A stretch of DNA of 64,000 nt from Diploptera punctata (GCA_030220185.1 JASPKZ010002337.1:2079501-2143500); one strand, 5' to 3'. Positions 48,640 to 60,618 are shown, counted from the first letter of the stretch. The notes: a model not told the origin generated them from the sequence alone. A program made the numbers and translations.

Positions 48640-49375
48640 CCGTCTAAGATCCGGCTGCAAGATTACTACGTTCATCAAGTGTATGAACAAAATCTATTTT
48701 TTCACAAAATTGCGAATGACTAAATACATTTTTGCCGAGTTGCCTATTAAAATTTGGCCGCCAGTATGTTTAATTAAAATATAATTAATCAATTTATTCT
48801 AAATAATTTGATTCACTTGTTATTAAAATAAATTATAATCCAGTTCGCAGAAATCGATGTAAAGAGCTTGAAAAGTTTTGGTTGCCATTGCAAACTTGGC
48901 GTAATCTCCTCGCAGCGGGAAGTAAAAGCACTGCCCTTTATGTAAAATACAATGTATATACAAAAATATATCCAAAAGATAGTGTTAATATACATTATAC
49001 AAAACAAATCACAGTATTTTAAATTAACTGAACCTTATTTGAAACAATATAAAACAATAAATACGTACTTACCGCCATTTTATTACTGATTGGTGTCACA
49101 GCCGCTGTAGCCGCGAGGAGGTTTACGACCAAGTTTGCAATGGCAACCAAAACTTTTCAATCTTTATACATCGATTTCTGCGAACTGGATTAACAAGTGA
49201 ATCAAATTATTTGGAATAAATTGATTAATTACATTTTAATTAAACATACTGGCGGCCAAATTTTAATAGGTTACTCGGCAAAAATGTATTCAGCCATTCA
49301 CAATTTTATGAAAAAAAAAATAGATTTTGTTCATACACTCGATGAACGTAGTAATCTTGCAGCCGGATCTTGGAC
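48640..49375. repeat. Element with about 260-base inverted arms
   Basis: Arms 48645-48905 and 49115-49375 are closely complementary (atccggctgcaagattacta; ctggattataattt-type segments). The loop includes accgccattttattactg. A further copy of part of the loop is inverted at 49905-50095. An AT dinucleotide run lies just left at 48588-48622. No coding: a foldback or long-inverted-repeat MITE. Confidence 0.6.
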
Positions 49376-49589
49376 TATGAGTAATTAGATTTACGACTGT
49401 CTTTATTTTGGTTTCACACATAAACAGTTGAATAATATGTATACTATCGGCACTGCAACCTTACCTTTTATTACATAAAAATCCTAGCTTTAATAATGGA
49501 ACATGTTTTTGATCTGTTGTTATTTAACTACATAATTAAAATTAGATGAATAAGTAAATTAATGCAGAAATGGATTTTTGGAGGCGTTC

Positions 49590-50095
49590 AACTGCAATTT
49601 CTAGAAGAGATAATAGTATATTACGATGCGAGGTTGGGAAGTGGTTTTTACAGAAGCCAGGAAATTAAAAACCTCGCTATTGCTCGTTTTTAAATATTTC
49701 CTCGCTTCTGTAAAACACTTTACAAACATGCGTTGTACATTTTTTCCCCCCCGCGATGGTATTTTCAAAATAATAAATAATAGTAAAATAATAACATCTT
49801 TGTTGGTAATATTTGCGTTCATTATAAACAACTGACTAACGTTAACAGTGTGGGCAACCTTTATTAATTGAGAGTATAGCAGGTCGTGAGACGAATCAGT
49901 CATAAAATGGCGGCAAATTCGTATTTATTGTTTTATATTGTTTCAAATAAAGTTCAGTTCATTTAAAATGCAGTGATTTGTTTCGTATAATGTATATAAA
50001 CACTACCTTTTGGATACATTTTTGTATATACATTGTACGTAGTAGGCCTATACATAAAGGGCAGTGGTTTTATTTACCGCACGAGGTTCGTAATA
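49590..50095. repeat. Hairpin plus a loop copy of the neighbouring element
   Basis: 49620-49725 forms a hairpin (ttacagaagccaggaaa against tttcctcgcttctgtaa). 49905-50095 repeats, inverted, part of the loop of 48640-49375 (aaaatggcggcaaattcg). Confidence 0.45.
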
Positions 50096-50189
50096 TGTAA
50101 TAATACAGCATAGTTATTTAGGTTGGCAACCTCGAAATGTAGGAAGTTGAACTTTCAATCATGGTCGCCATTGCTGTAAGTACGACAGG

Positions 50190-50495
50190 GGACACACCAT
50201 AGCGTAGTGGTTAAGGCACTGCGCTGCAAGCCGGAAGATCGACTGTTCCGAGTCCCGGTGGGGTCTGGATTTTTAAAATGACCCAAAAAAACCTTCTGGC
50301 GGCACTATGGCCCTGGAGTCGACTCAGCCTCTAACGGAAATGAGTACCAGACGCTTGTTCTGGAATAAAGACGGCCGTCATGCAGGGCTGACAACCCGGC
50401 TGGCATCAAATGCCGATTGTCTAGAAAAAGTGAAGGCCTTAACCTCCCACTACCCCAAGGACCTCCTGAGGCCTGTAGTGGGATCACTTACGACA
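50190..50495 (+). mobile_element. tRNA-derived SINE, family A
   Basis: Complete copy with head cataGCGTAGTGGTTAAGG, B-box-like ctgttccgagtcccgg, body ccctggagtcgactcagc, end gtgggatcactta. The B box has a changed base, so internal transcription may be weakened. Confidence 0.75.
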
Positions 50496-50642
50496 AAACA
50501 CACTATCACGCAAAAAATGGTATAGTCATGTAAAAATTGCGCATGCATAAGAATAAATAATGTTTATTTAATCTATAAACTTATAATTATATATTTTAAG
50601 ATTCTCATACAAACAATTAAATAACTACAACTGGTAAATTAG

Positions 50643-50676
<34 letters not shown>

Positions 50677-50684
50677 ACTAACTC

Positions 50685-50960
50685 TAACTCATTGGCACTA
50701 TCGAACCCGTAGGTTCATGGCACGCAGACGTAAGCTCTCCATACACCCTTATCTTGAGCTAATGTTTTCCAACTATCCCCTGTATAATCCACTCTCCTCA
50801 AAACATGATTAATCTTATTCTCCCAATTCATTCTTGGCCTACCTACAAGATACTTTCCCTCAAGTTTCCATGCGCCTCTTTCATTCCCTATTTGTGCCAC
50901 ATGTCCTGTCCATCGCAATCTACGAGACTTGACTGTTCTTATATCCTGCTTGAAGGTCCT
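50685..50960 (-). mobile_element. LINE family Y tail
   Basis: Minus strand: TVKSRRLRWTGHVAQIGNER, GKYLVGRPRMNWENKINHVL, DSWKTLAQDKGVWRAYV. It ends at the gttagagttagttta-type tail. 50961-51200 contains no clear feature. Confidence 0.7.
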
Positions 50961-51202
50961 GTTCTTCACGGCTCTAGTTGTATAACGCAATTGTGCAAGA
51001 GTGGTACTTAACCGTATAGCATTGCTTCGAGCTTCTTCTTCTTCTTCCTTCCAAGTATTAGGCCAAGGCCTGTTACGATCCTATAGAAAATTTTCCCTCC
51101 CCGGGAAATTCTCGTATAAGACTTGAAAGCATAATAATAGTCCCTTCAATTGGTTGCTGGCCAAAGGAAGGCATGATTCGAGCTTTATTTACAATATTAT
51201 TA

Positions 51203-52522
51203 CAGTAAAACTTATTTAATCCGGAACGTGAATAATGCAGAAATCTGTCCAAAGTGGACAAATTTATTGGTCCCGGCAAAATAATAGTAATATTACGTTA
51301 TTTATTTTGTATAAAACGGAATCTGTCCAACGCGCAAACGGAAGGATATTTCTATATAATTCATTAAAGAAAATGTTTATAAGATGGAAAGATAGAGAGA
51401 GAAATAAATTAGTTTCCAGTTCATTGAATTCTCGATAGGCGAATTAAGATTAAGTGATGATTCCTGCTACCGGGTGAAGTAGAGTCTACAAAGAAAATGT
51501 TTATAAGATGGACAGATAGAGAGAGAAATAAATTAGTTTCCACTTAATTGAATTCCCGGTAGGCGAATTAAGATTAAGTGATGATTCCTGCTATCGGGTG
51601 AAGTAGAGTTTCTACCTGTATCTGGAATTTTCTTTCGGCCTCACTGCACACCCGTTTTGCGAAACACAGGTTCGTTTATCAAATACACTATTTGGCGTGT
51701 GACATCTGTCTTACAAATAACCAGTGCACTATAAAATCCTAAATTAGTTTCAGATCTGAGACCGATTGTGTACGTACCTTTCACAGGTAGCATTGTGAAT
51801 TTCCGGAATAAATATGGCTAAATCGTATGTATAATTGCCATTAAACGAAAAAGTGAACGTAATCGAAGATAAAGGAAAACAAACTCTCAGACCAAATTTA
51901 AATGTGGCAAAACCCAAGTTTATGAGATTTTAAAATACGAAGAAAAAATAATGAATGCATGGACACACGGAAATGTTCAAACGAAGAAGAAAAAAAAAAC
52001 TAAATGATGAAATCAATGAGGTATGGGAGTGTTTTACCAAGTGCACGATCAAAAAATGCCAAAATTTCCGGATCGATGCTCCAAAGTCAAGCTCTAACTG
52101 TTGCTATAGCCTATCCCTAGAGAATAACGATTTCATGGCATCTTCAGGTTGGTTGTGGACAGTTTTAAAAGACGACACAATGTAGTGTGGAATGAAATTT
52201 GCGGGAAATCAAAGGATGTGGATGAAAATGTAGTCAGTGAGTGGAAAATGCACACATTAATATCAGGATACGCGCCTAAGAGACATCTCGCTGATGAAAC
52301 GGGGCTGTTTTTTCGCGCGTTACCGTCCAAGTCACTCGTACATACTATACTTCATTTTCCAACGGCAGCGGAACTAGAATTAATCCAAGGTACATAAAAA
52401 GACATATACGGCGCTCTATAATCTAAGGTTGGTTAATAATTTTTATGTTTTATAATGCGGAATGTTGTCTAATGTGGAAAAAAATTGTTCCCATGCGATT
52501 CCGCTTTTAACAAGTTTTACTG
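51203..52522 (+). mobile_element. Tigger-like deletion derivative, longest copy
   Basis: Ends CAGTAAAACTTAT and CAAGTTTTACTG with TA flanks (51201-51202, 52523-52524). It contains an internal duplication (aagaaaatgtttataagatg at 51365 and 51492). Remnant coding: LWTVLKDDTM and, in another frame, RRHNVVWNEICGKSKDVDEN, APKRHLADETGLFFRALPSK. ADETGLFF holds the first catalytic Asp of a DDE_1 domain; the rest is deleted. Confidence 0.8.
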
Positions 52523-52527
52523 TATTA

Positions 52528-52602
<75 letters not shown>

Positions 52603-52603
52603 C
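52523..52603. repeat. (ATT)n microsatellite
   Basis: Two runs of ATT totalling about 25 triplets, starting at the element's right TA flank. Confidence 0.9.
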
Positions 52604-52696
52604 ACTTCTCTTTACAAGTAAACATGATTAATGATGTCGGGCGTAACTTTGCGGAAATTCATTATATTCTGCATAAGCTAAAACAATTTCCTCTAA

Positions 52697-52991
52697 AATA
52701 GTCAGCAATCAATCTGGGAAGCAAATCTGTCCAATTAAAACCATATATGTCAGTAAGAGTGATAAAACAAGGCAAGAAACATGCCCAAATTGATCCTGAC
52801 ACGTGTTCCGGCATCTTCAGGGTGATCACATCAAACAGTGCTTTTACTTCGATGTGATCATCCTGATTATGTCCTGTTCAAGGGCGAAACACGGTCAGGA
52901 TCAATTTGTGCATGTCTCTTGCCTTGTTTTATCACTTTCACTGATATATATATAATTAAATGTTTGACATTGAGCAATGCAAGTTTATTAT

Positions 52992-53046
<55 letters not shown>

Positions 53047-53090
53047 TTTTAATTGGACAGATTTGCATCCCAGATTGATTGCTGACTGTT
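52697..53090. repeat. Nested hairpin element
   Basis: Outer arms (gtcagcaatcaatctggg at 52702 and its inverse near 53070-53087) enclose a second pair (gataaaacaaggcaagaaac near 52762 and its inverse near 52920-52935) and an AT run (52990-53044). The inner right arm reads CUGAUUAUGUCC, then AAGGGCGAAACACGGUC. This looks like a degenerate hammerhead with stem II GUCCU/AGGGC, but G8 is U and stem I does not fit. Confidence 0.5.
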
Positions 53091-53144
53091 TTAGCGAAAT
53101 TTATACTAAGGTGAATTGTGTTATTTTATAAGTAATACATCATT

Positions 53145-53480
53145 TATAAAAACATATTAGAAATAATAGAAGAAAAACATTTGAAATGGTACGGATACCT
53201 CATAAGAACGGGAGAAGATAGAATACCAAAGAATATCCTTGAATGGAAAGCTAATGGAAAAAGTTATCGTTGTTGTCTAATGTGTTGCATCAAACACCGA
53301 AGTCATTAGCAGTAATGGAAGAAGTGGAAGAGGCAGACCATAAAGAATGTTGGATAGATGGAATGAGGAGAAATATGGAAGCTACAGATTTGAGGGAAGA
53401 AGATGCTTTAGACAGAAACTTCTGGCGACAAATCACTTTGAGTTGAAGGAGAAGCACTGTATTGTGCAATATTCCTAATA
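53145..53480 (+). mobile_element. LINE family W tail
   Basis: EEKHLKWYGYLIRTGEDRIP, KNILEWKANGKS, MRRNMEATDLREEDALDRN, FWRQITL. Its reverse-oriented relatives are 55300-55690 and 62530-62810. Confidence 0.65.
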
Positions 53481-53573
53481 AAAAAATACATAAAGTGGTC
53501 TGCTTAAGTGGTGCGTAAATTTAAAATAGAACACACTAACGCCATCTATCGGCCTAGTGTGGAACTCGAAGAA

Positions 53574-53829
53574 CGCCTATTATAAAAACATTCAGAAAAA
53601 TAATATACTAACCACAACGATTTTTCCTTAATTCTGTCGCCTATTATAAAAACATTCAGAAAAATAATATACCTATCACAACGATTTTTCCTTAATTCTG
53701 TCGCCTATTATAAAAACATTCAGAAAAATAATATACCTACCACAACGATTTTTCCTTAATTCTGTCGCCTATTATAAAAACATTCAGAAAAATAATATAC
53801 CTACCACAACGATTTTTCCTTAATTCTGT
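53574..53829. repeat. Tandem repeat, 4 units of 64 bp
   Basis: Units start at 53574, 53638, 53702 and 53766, each cgcctattataaaaacattc ... ttccttaattctgt. They differ at one to three positions, so the array is recent. It lies 150 bases from the 3' end of the minus-strand ORF at 53981-54220. Confidence 0.92.
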
Positions 53830-53980
53830 AAAACGTCAGTGTGTTAAACATTTCAAACATAAAATACACATTCATTTATCTTTTACACAAACACGGGCAC
53901 ACAGAATACAACTCAAATGTATGTGTTAGTTTTGCGTCGTAATCAACATAAAAATGCTTGAATGACTTTACATTGTGTCT

Positions 53981-54220
53981 TCAAACATCGTAACGCCTAT
54001 TCCAGAATAAGACAAGTAAGACGCAAGCGATGAAGGGGTACGATGACGTAACAGATGATTGTGAAGACGAGTACATGATTCTCGGAGTATAATAACCGTT
54101 GTTCCTGAGCGCTCTTATAGCTCCATTAGTGGATGCACTGATGATCGCGACTTTACCATCGCTCAAAGAAACGTACAAGATAACAAGAAGACACAATGCA
54201 AGAGCAAGAACCTGAGCCAT
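53981..54220 (-). CDS. Candidate small secreted or membrane protein, 79 residues
   Basis: The minus-strand ATG (54220-54218) sits in a strong context (GCGACCATGG) and opens MAQVLALALCLLVILYVSLS, a clear signal peptide ending near SDG. The rest is KVAIISASTNGAIRALRNN, GYYTPRIMYSSSQSSVTSS and a C-terminal hydrophobic stretch YPFIACVLLVLFWNRRYDV. It is not part of a repeat seen elsewhere here. It may be a secreted peptide precursor or a small membrane protein; the family is not recognised. Confidence 0.5.
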   Translation of the reverse strand: MAQVLALALCLLVILYVSLSDGKVAIISASTNGAIRALRNNGYYTPRIMYSSSQSSVTSSYPFIACVLLVLFWNRRYDV

Positions 54221-55250
54221 GGTCGCGGGAACAACTGCAGGATATACTCTCCGAGGACCCCTAGCAATGTATAATTAATTTAAATTGTCCACAGGCTGTG
54301 ACCAATTTTTTTTGTTCTCTTCCTGATGCGTCATTCGAAATAAAAAAAATAGGGCCTGTGAGATTATACGCATATAAAATATTAAAGTCAGAATAGCACT
54401 ATCTGCTAAAACCTTGAAAAAAGGAACCCATTCTCTTACTCCATTCACAAGCATGCTATAGGCCTATATCCGTGGGGGTTCGTGAGTTCTAGGTGAAAAA
54501 AAATGTATCATAAGCAATACCACGAGTGATTTCCAATTTATCTAGAGGATTTGGAAATCAAGAGTGGGCATTTGTTAGGACTATTTAAAGAATAAAATTA
54601 AGTTGTTTACTCACAAATAATTATTTTAAATATAGTTATTTTAAAATATGTATATATTTAATGTAAACGGCGATGTGTTGAAGACAAATAAGACATTTTT
54701 GGTTATGCTTCTTTTGTTCATGCTACTGGATCATATTATTTATTGCCTAATAGGATCGCAATATTGTAAGAATGCACCCAAGTGGAGAAAAAATGAAACA
54801 CATCAAACCGTATATTATAACCAACATTACAGGTTATTAATTTTTTAAGAAACAAATCCGTAAAACCATTATTTAAAAACACAATTATTAAACACACAAT
54901 TATCAAATGTGTAGTTCGAAGGAATCTATTCATAATTTGTTATATTCAACGTATTTGTTCGAGAGTTAGTCACTGCAAAATAATGCTCTGACCTGTTCAG
55001 AATATTAAAAAGGAGGAGCTTTATTTAATATGATAAACAGAAGTAGATAAATATCGATGTGAAACACGACTGTGATTGGTCGTAAAAGAAAATTCACTGA
55101 AACTTGATTGGGCACTGACTCCCATTTGGGGCATGAGTTAAATAGTTATAATAAAGCTATTATAGTTATTTAAACGGCTAGTTACTAAAACACAGGTTTA
55201 GTAACGAGATGCTCAAGTTAGAACACGGCCGAAGGGAGTGTATCAAAACA
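54221..55250. other. Unrecognised intergenic sequence
   Basis: Immediately upstream of the minus-strand gene (54221-54300) is a moderately GC-rich stretch, perhaps its promoter and leader. The rest is AT-rich with no exon or element recognised. Confidence 0.3.
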
Positions 55251-55299
55251 GTTGTTACGAATATTTACTTTTTTATTACGAATATTCCACAATACAGTT

Positions 55300-55690
55300 T
55301 TTCTTCTTCAACCCAAAGTGATTTGTCGCCAGAGGTTCCTGTCTAAAGCATCTTCTTCCCTCAAATCTGTGGCTTCCATACTTCTCTTCACTCCATCTAT
55401 CCAATGTTCTCTAATTTTGCCTCTTCCAATTCTTCCATTAGCTTTCCAATTATGGATCTTCTTTGGTATTCTCTCTTATTCCATTCTTATGAGGTGTCCA
55501 TACCATTTTAAACATTTTTCTTCCATTTTTTCAACTTGTATAATTTCCCTTATTGTGCTGTTTCTGACTTTATCCCTTATTGAAATTCTTGTCGATTGCC
55601 TCCAAAAATCCATTTCTACTGCTAACAGCTTGTTCGCTTGTTTTCTACTTACTGTCCAAGTTTCAGATCCATATAATAAAATGATTCATA
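55300..55690 (-). mobile_element. LINE family W tail
   Basis: The minus strand resembles 53145-53480 in inverse orientation: NGMDTS-EWNKREYQRR, LENIGWSEE, GRRCFRQEPLATNHFGLKKK. Frames are broken. 55691-56084 is unrecognised. Confidence 0.6.
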
Positions 55691-56084
55691 ACAGGACTTA
55701 CGAATATTTAATAAAATAAGTATTTTTTCAAATCATATGAAACTGTGATAATTTTATTTAATAAATACATAATGGATTTTCATCAAGTGAACACCAAAAC
55801 AATTGATTATTTAAAATCTGTCTTAATTCCAATTAGTTATTTATGTTATTCTATTCCATTCAATTAACGCAGTTTAATCTCTCATCTTTATAGATAGATT
55901 GATCAGCGGTTGATTTATGTCTTTTGACATCGTCCGATTCCTAACAGCCAATTTTGTCGGTCCATCCAATCTCCTGGTTGTAGATGTTTCTCCTTCATGT
56001 ATAAATATATTCCCTGACTCCAGGATGTTTTAGGTCTGCCTCGTCTTCCCTCAGGTTTCCATTCCAAAACACATGTGTTAGCCG

Positions 56085-56890
56085 ATCCTCTTCCATTCGC
56101 TGGACATGTCCGTCCATCTTAATTGCTGAATTTTAATATAATCTAAAATAGTGTCTTCAGTCTTCATTTTCTCCCTTATAACTGAGTTCCTATTTTTTCT
56201 CTTCTTGAAATTCTTGCTGCCCTTCGTATAAAATCCATTTCCGTTGCCAAAAGATAAGTAATGATGCTTTTAACAATTGTATGATATATATTCATTTCAT
56301 TTTTATTACTTATATTTTTATCCCACAATATTCCATTGAGGCAAGCAATTGCAAATTTTCCTTTAATGTTTCTATTTCTTATTTCCTCTTCATAACTCCC
56401 ATTTTTATTTATTTTAATTCCTAAATATGTGATCTCACTACAAGATTTTATTGTTTCTCCAGACTCCAAAATTAAATTTTGTTCTGGTTCACCAATTGAT
56501 AAATATTTTGTTTTTGTTTTTTCATGTTCAAAATTAATCCCCATTTTTCGTATTCTTCTATTAATTTTCTAGTCATATATTCTAAATCTTCATAATCTTG
56601 TGCAATTAACAATTGATCATCTGCAAAATGTAAGTTGTATAAAGTTTTGTTGTTTGAAATAGGAATTCCCATGCTTGAACATTTTCTCCTCCAATTCTTT
56701 AATATTTCATGTACATATATTTTAAACAGAGTCGGTGATAGACAACAACCTTGACGAAGACCTTTATTCATCGTAAAACCTTGTGACAATTTACTGCCAA
56801 TTTTAATTTTAGATATTCAATTGCCATATAAATTTTGTATAGCTTTAATTATTATAGTCTTAACTCCCGAATCTCTCATCTTTATACAGA
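56085..56890 (-). mobile_element. LINE reverse transcriptase fragment (family Z)
   Basis: Minus strand: MNKGLRQGCCLSPTLFKIYV, LYNLHFADDQLLIAQDYED, YEKWGLILNMKK, then (shifted) EITYLGIKINKNGSYEEEI, YHTIVKSIITYLLATEMDF, RRAARISRREKIG. ADD is the catalytic pair. A sister copy is at 61340-62412. Confidence 0.78.
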
Positions 56891-57034
56891 GTGAATTTTA
56901 GTTACGGCGACAAACTACAGCGACTTATTCCTGACTGGAAATGGAGGGGAAAATGTCCAATGAATAAGTCTCCATAAAAACATCGCTGCCACGATAGATG
57001 ACACTGACGAATGGCATTATTCTCTCGGCCCTGT

Positions 57035-57510
57035 TGCATGGCCTGCTAGATCACCGGACTTAAATCCCTGGATTTTTACCCCTGGGGGCATCTGAAAAGG
57101 ATTGTGTAAGCTGTTCCAGCTTCTGATGTGCAACCGTTCAATAGCGTGTCTACGTCGTCTGTGACTCTATTCGGAGAGAGGCCGGAACATGCGAAAGAGT
57201 GAGGCAATCCATGATACGACGTGCGAGCGCGTGTATTGAATCACATGGAGGCCGCTTTGAACACCTGTTGTGACATGGATGGGAATATGCTATGTACTGT
57301 GTGCCGGGACGATTTGTTGTCGTTGCACGCACATCGTTCATTTCCGGACACATGCTTATAGGGCTTTTTTACCTCCATTCCCAGTCTGGAATCAGTCCCT
57401 GAAGTTTGACGGTGTAATTACCGTTCACTCTGTAGGCATTTTTACATGGCATACGTCATCCGGGCCTCACAGTGACACGACCTGTTAGGAGAGGGACTGT
57501 AAACTATGCA
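57035..57510 (+). mobile_element. Mariner-like transposase C-terminus and flank
   Basis: The protein sense WPARSPDLNPWIFTPGGI, with one shift, corresponds to the ARSPDLNPLDFYLWGHLK end of the catalytic domain in mariner/IS630-like elements. KRIVYAVPASDVQQFN and HMEAALNTCCDMDGNML follow. From 57330 it passes into a non-coding end shared with 40590-40664. Confidence 0.65.
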
Positions 57511-58013
57511 TCACATAATACTTTTTTGGTCGATGTGAGTAATTTCTTATACTTACCAATATTGTTCTTACTGGAAGTAAGTCAATGTTCCCACATCTAA
57601 CCTGGTTGTACGCAAACAAAAGAAATCGCAATGCTGATATGTACTCAAAAAGCACACGTTCGGTAAGTAAAATAAAACATTTCTTGAATATTTTGTACAC
57701 TAACTTGTACTTTTCTTTAGACTTTTCCGGAATGAATGCAGAACATCCCACTCTCTTGAATTTCTCTATCATCTACCATGACTCCTTCCATAATAAAATT
57801 ATCAGATTCTAATCACGGTACTACATATAAAAATGTCTCCACAGCCAACAATCCTTGCTTATAATAAAACAAATGAAAAGCTACATAGCAACGATCACCA
57901 AATGTTTCTTTCTCATAGAAGTAATTTACATCCAACCAATATTTTAATTCATTTATTACTATATTTAATAAAAATTGGTCACATCGACCAAAAAATAATA
58001 TGCAGTACACATG
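57511..58013. other. Unrecognised sequence with chance ORFs
   Basis: Two minus-strand ORFs of about 95 codons overlap here. Neither has a recognisable motif, signal peptide or splice context. Confidence 0.35.
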
Positions 58014-58118
58014 AGGAGGTAAGCACGTAACAGATCTCGAAAATTGAAAAAACTCGGCGCAGGCGCCTCGTTTTTTTTCAAACTTTTTCTCGATCAGTAA
58101 CAAGTGCTTACCTCACTT
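58014..58118. repeat. Double hairpin with Penelope-like ends
   Basis: gaggtaagcac at 58015 and gtgcttacctc at 58105 are inverse, with inner arms (acagatctcgaaaa / tttttctcgatcagta). At the centre ggcgcaggcgcc is a GC palindrome. GAGGTAAG resembles Penelope-type ends, but no ribozyme core is present. Confidence 0.4.
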
Positions 58119-58129
58119 GTATCGCAATA

Positions 58130-58335
58130 TACTATTCTGATCACACAAGACATGGAGGGTCTCTCTGAATGACTGATCAGCTTAATACCAGGGCCTCCTC
58201 CAAAACAACACAACATTAAGACGAAACACGCCATTTACACTCACATTCATATAAGCATGGCGAATATGACAATGGTGGCTGCATATTGTTCGGGGACCGT
58301 TTGGGCCTTAAAGTTTCCTGACATTTGTTTTCGGT
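58130..58335 (-). mobile_element. SINE family D, 3' part
   Basis: Matches 40665-40850 (gacatggaggg, ctcctccaaaacaacacaac, ttcggggaccgtttgggcc). Truncated before the tRNA-like head. Confidence 0.6.
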
Positions 58336-58369
58336 ATTCGATAAAAAAAAGTGCAATAAAACATTTGCA

Positions 58370-59222
58370 AAGTCTCTTTTAAAATCGTTAACCAAAGAGA
58401 GAGGCCAAGACATTAGGGGAATGGAGAAGACTAGATAACAGTGAGCTACATGATCACAAATGTCACACGTCATACATCAAGACAATAATTTCCTAGGAAA
58501 TGATTCCTGCAAGATAGATCAGAAGAGTATCACTGTACATAATATGGCCTTGCAGATCACCAGACCTAACACCACCTGATTTATTTCCTGTAGGGGTATA
58601 TTAAGGGACCTGTTAAGATCTACACGATACCAATGCGTATTTTGACAGACTTAAAAGAAATAATTTATACTTCTGTCAACAATTTAATAATTTAGGACCA
58701 AAGAGAGATGAACAGAGAGGCGAATGGAGAAGACTCCATAATAGTGAACTACATTATCTGCATAGGAAACCAGATGTAATAAGAACAGTTAAATCGCGTA
58801 GAATGCGATAGGCAGGATACGTGGCACGAATGGGAAATGGAAGAGGGGCAGAAACTTCTTGTAGGAAAACCAGAGGGAAAACGCCTAGTTGGTAAACCAA
58901 GGATGAGGTGGGAGAATAACATTATTTTAATTATACAACTTTTTATACCTTTCCTTTTTTACGCCGTCGTCCTCAACTACAATTGTAGCTGAGGACGGTG
59001 GTATAAAAAAAGTATAAGAAAGTTTTATAATGAAAATAATTGTAACCTCAACGGTGTGAACATAAAAAAATGAATATTAAAAGTATAGAATGACATTAAC
59101 AATGATTTGAGGGAAGTAGATTATACAGGGATGATTGGAATACAGTAGCTCAGGATAGGGATGTACGGAGAGCTTATGTCCGCGCGCCCATGAAACTACG
59201 GGTTCGATAGTGCCAGCGAATT
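58370..59222 (+). mobile_element. LINE family Y fragments with two interruptions
   Basis: Family Y tails at about 58385-58460 and 58695-59222 (GPKRDEQRGEWRRLHNSEL, VARMGNGRGA, KPEGKRLVGKPRMRWEN). A mariner-like relic (WPCRSPDLTPPDLFPVG) lies at 58525-58690. A 170-base palindromic insertion (about 58921-59087) lies between agaataacatt and agaatgacatt. Confidence 0.65.
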
Positions 59223-59574
59223 AGTTAGTCAACGACATAACATCACACTTGCTTCCTAACACATGAGTCGAGGTTGAATACCGGTTGGACATATCCAGTG
59301 CCACTGATGGAGATCATGTTGCGATTTATGTAACATAAGAAAAAAAGTCATTCTTACATCTATGGATTCGTATTAGTTCAGAAATTTTAGTTATTTATTT
59401 TATTATTCTTATAAGCTGAACACGGTGCATTTTAATTGAAAATGCCTAAAAATTATAAGACCCCAACTACATTTTTATTTTATTTTATTGCTTTAAATTA
59501 TATTTATCGTAGTCGCACATCTTCTCCTCGTTTGAAATAACCCAATTATAAGTGGAATATCGTTTTTCTTCTTT

Positions 59575-59950
59575 TTTCTTTGGTTCTCCGGTCCTCCAAG
59601 AACCTTAGCCTCCTTCATAACAACTGCCCATTCTTCTGTATTACTAGTTTTCTGCCTCCATCTTTTCACATTCAGTTGTTTTAAGTCTTCCTCAAACTTA
59701 TCTAACCATCTTAGTTCCTGTCTTCCAACCTTTCTTCTTCCTTCCGGTTTCCTTTAAAAAATCCTTCTTGCATCCGTTTCCTGCTCCATCCACAACACAT
59801 GCCCTACCCATTCCAGTCTCTTTCTTCTAATATATCCTACCAGATCTAAATACCTAAATAAATCTTTCAATTTCTTTTTCGTTCTAATTCTCCATATTTT
59901 TTTTCCTATAATGCTGCATATATCTTTCTTAATATTTATCTTTCCCATGT
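59575..59950 (-). mobile_element. LINE 3' tail (family T)
   Basis: Minus strand: ICSIIGKKIWRIRTKKKLKD, LDLVGYIRRKRLEWVGHVLW, then (shifted) KPEGRRKVGRQELRWLDKFE. Sister of 1085-1500. 59951-60618 is unrecognised. Confidence 0.65.
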
Positions 59951-60618
59951 ATTTAATATGAACTTATCTTTTTCTGATAATGTCAATGTTTCGCTTCCAA
60001 ACATAACTTTGGTTTCAATATCGTTAAATTACATATAGGAAACCGAACCAATTCAATAAGAAGAAGAGAAAAATAATAAATAAATACTTTCCGGTAAAAC
60101 GTAACCTTTTTTATTGGGTGATTCAATTTAATTCGTAAGCAGATGATGTATAATTACCCAAAAGTAAAAAAAAAAATTTTTTAATTAACAAAACCTACAA
60201 AAAAGCATTTGTAAGTGAAGCGAAGATTTTTCTGGTTTGGTCATTCGGAAAGTAAAAATTTGGGTCTGAAAGGAATCCTTTTCAAATCGCCATTTTATTA
60301 AATGTATATTCTGATCATCCCCCCCACTAAGGCTAATAAAATGTAGAATATACGTTTTGCATCATGAGAAAACTACATGTATTTGCACTGCAAATCAATA
60401 TGTTCGATAGGTTTAAGCAACATTTTTCCTATTTCACAGAGCAAACTGACGAATAGGCGTGTCACTCACATAATATATATACATATGATGAAACTGCGCA
60501 TAAAGAAGATAACTATATAAATTGTCTTCTTCCGCTTCACATGATGTTATATGCATATTACAACAAGGCATTGAAGGAGAAGGCAATAACTGAATCTTTA
60601 GTTTAAAATACCCTACTC

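Noticed and set aside
53574..53829. CRISPR-like array
   Set aside because: Units are contiguous tandem repeats without unique spacers in an animal genome.
57485..58103. Two adjacent minus-strand ORFs as genes
   Set aside because: No motif, signal peptide, splice context or composition difference; chance ORFs are likely.
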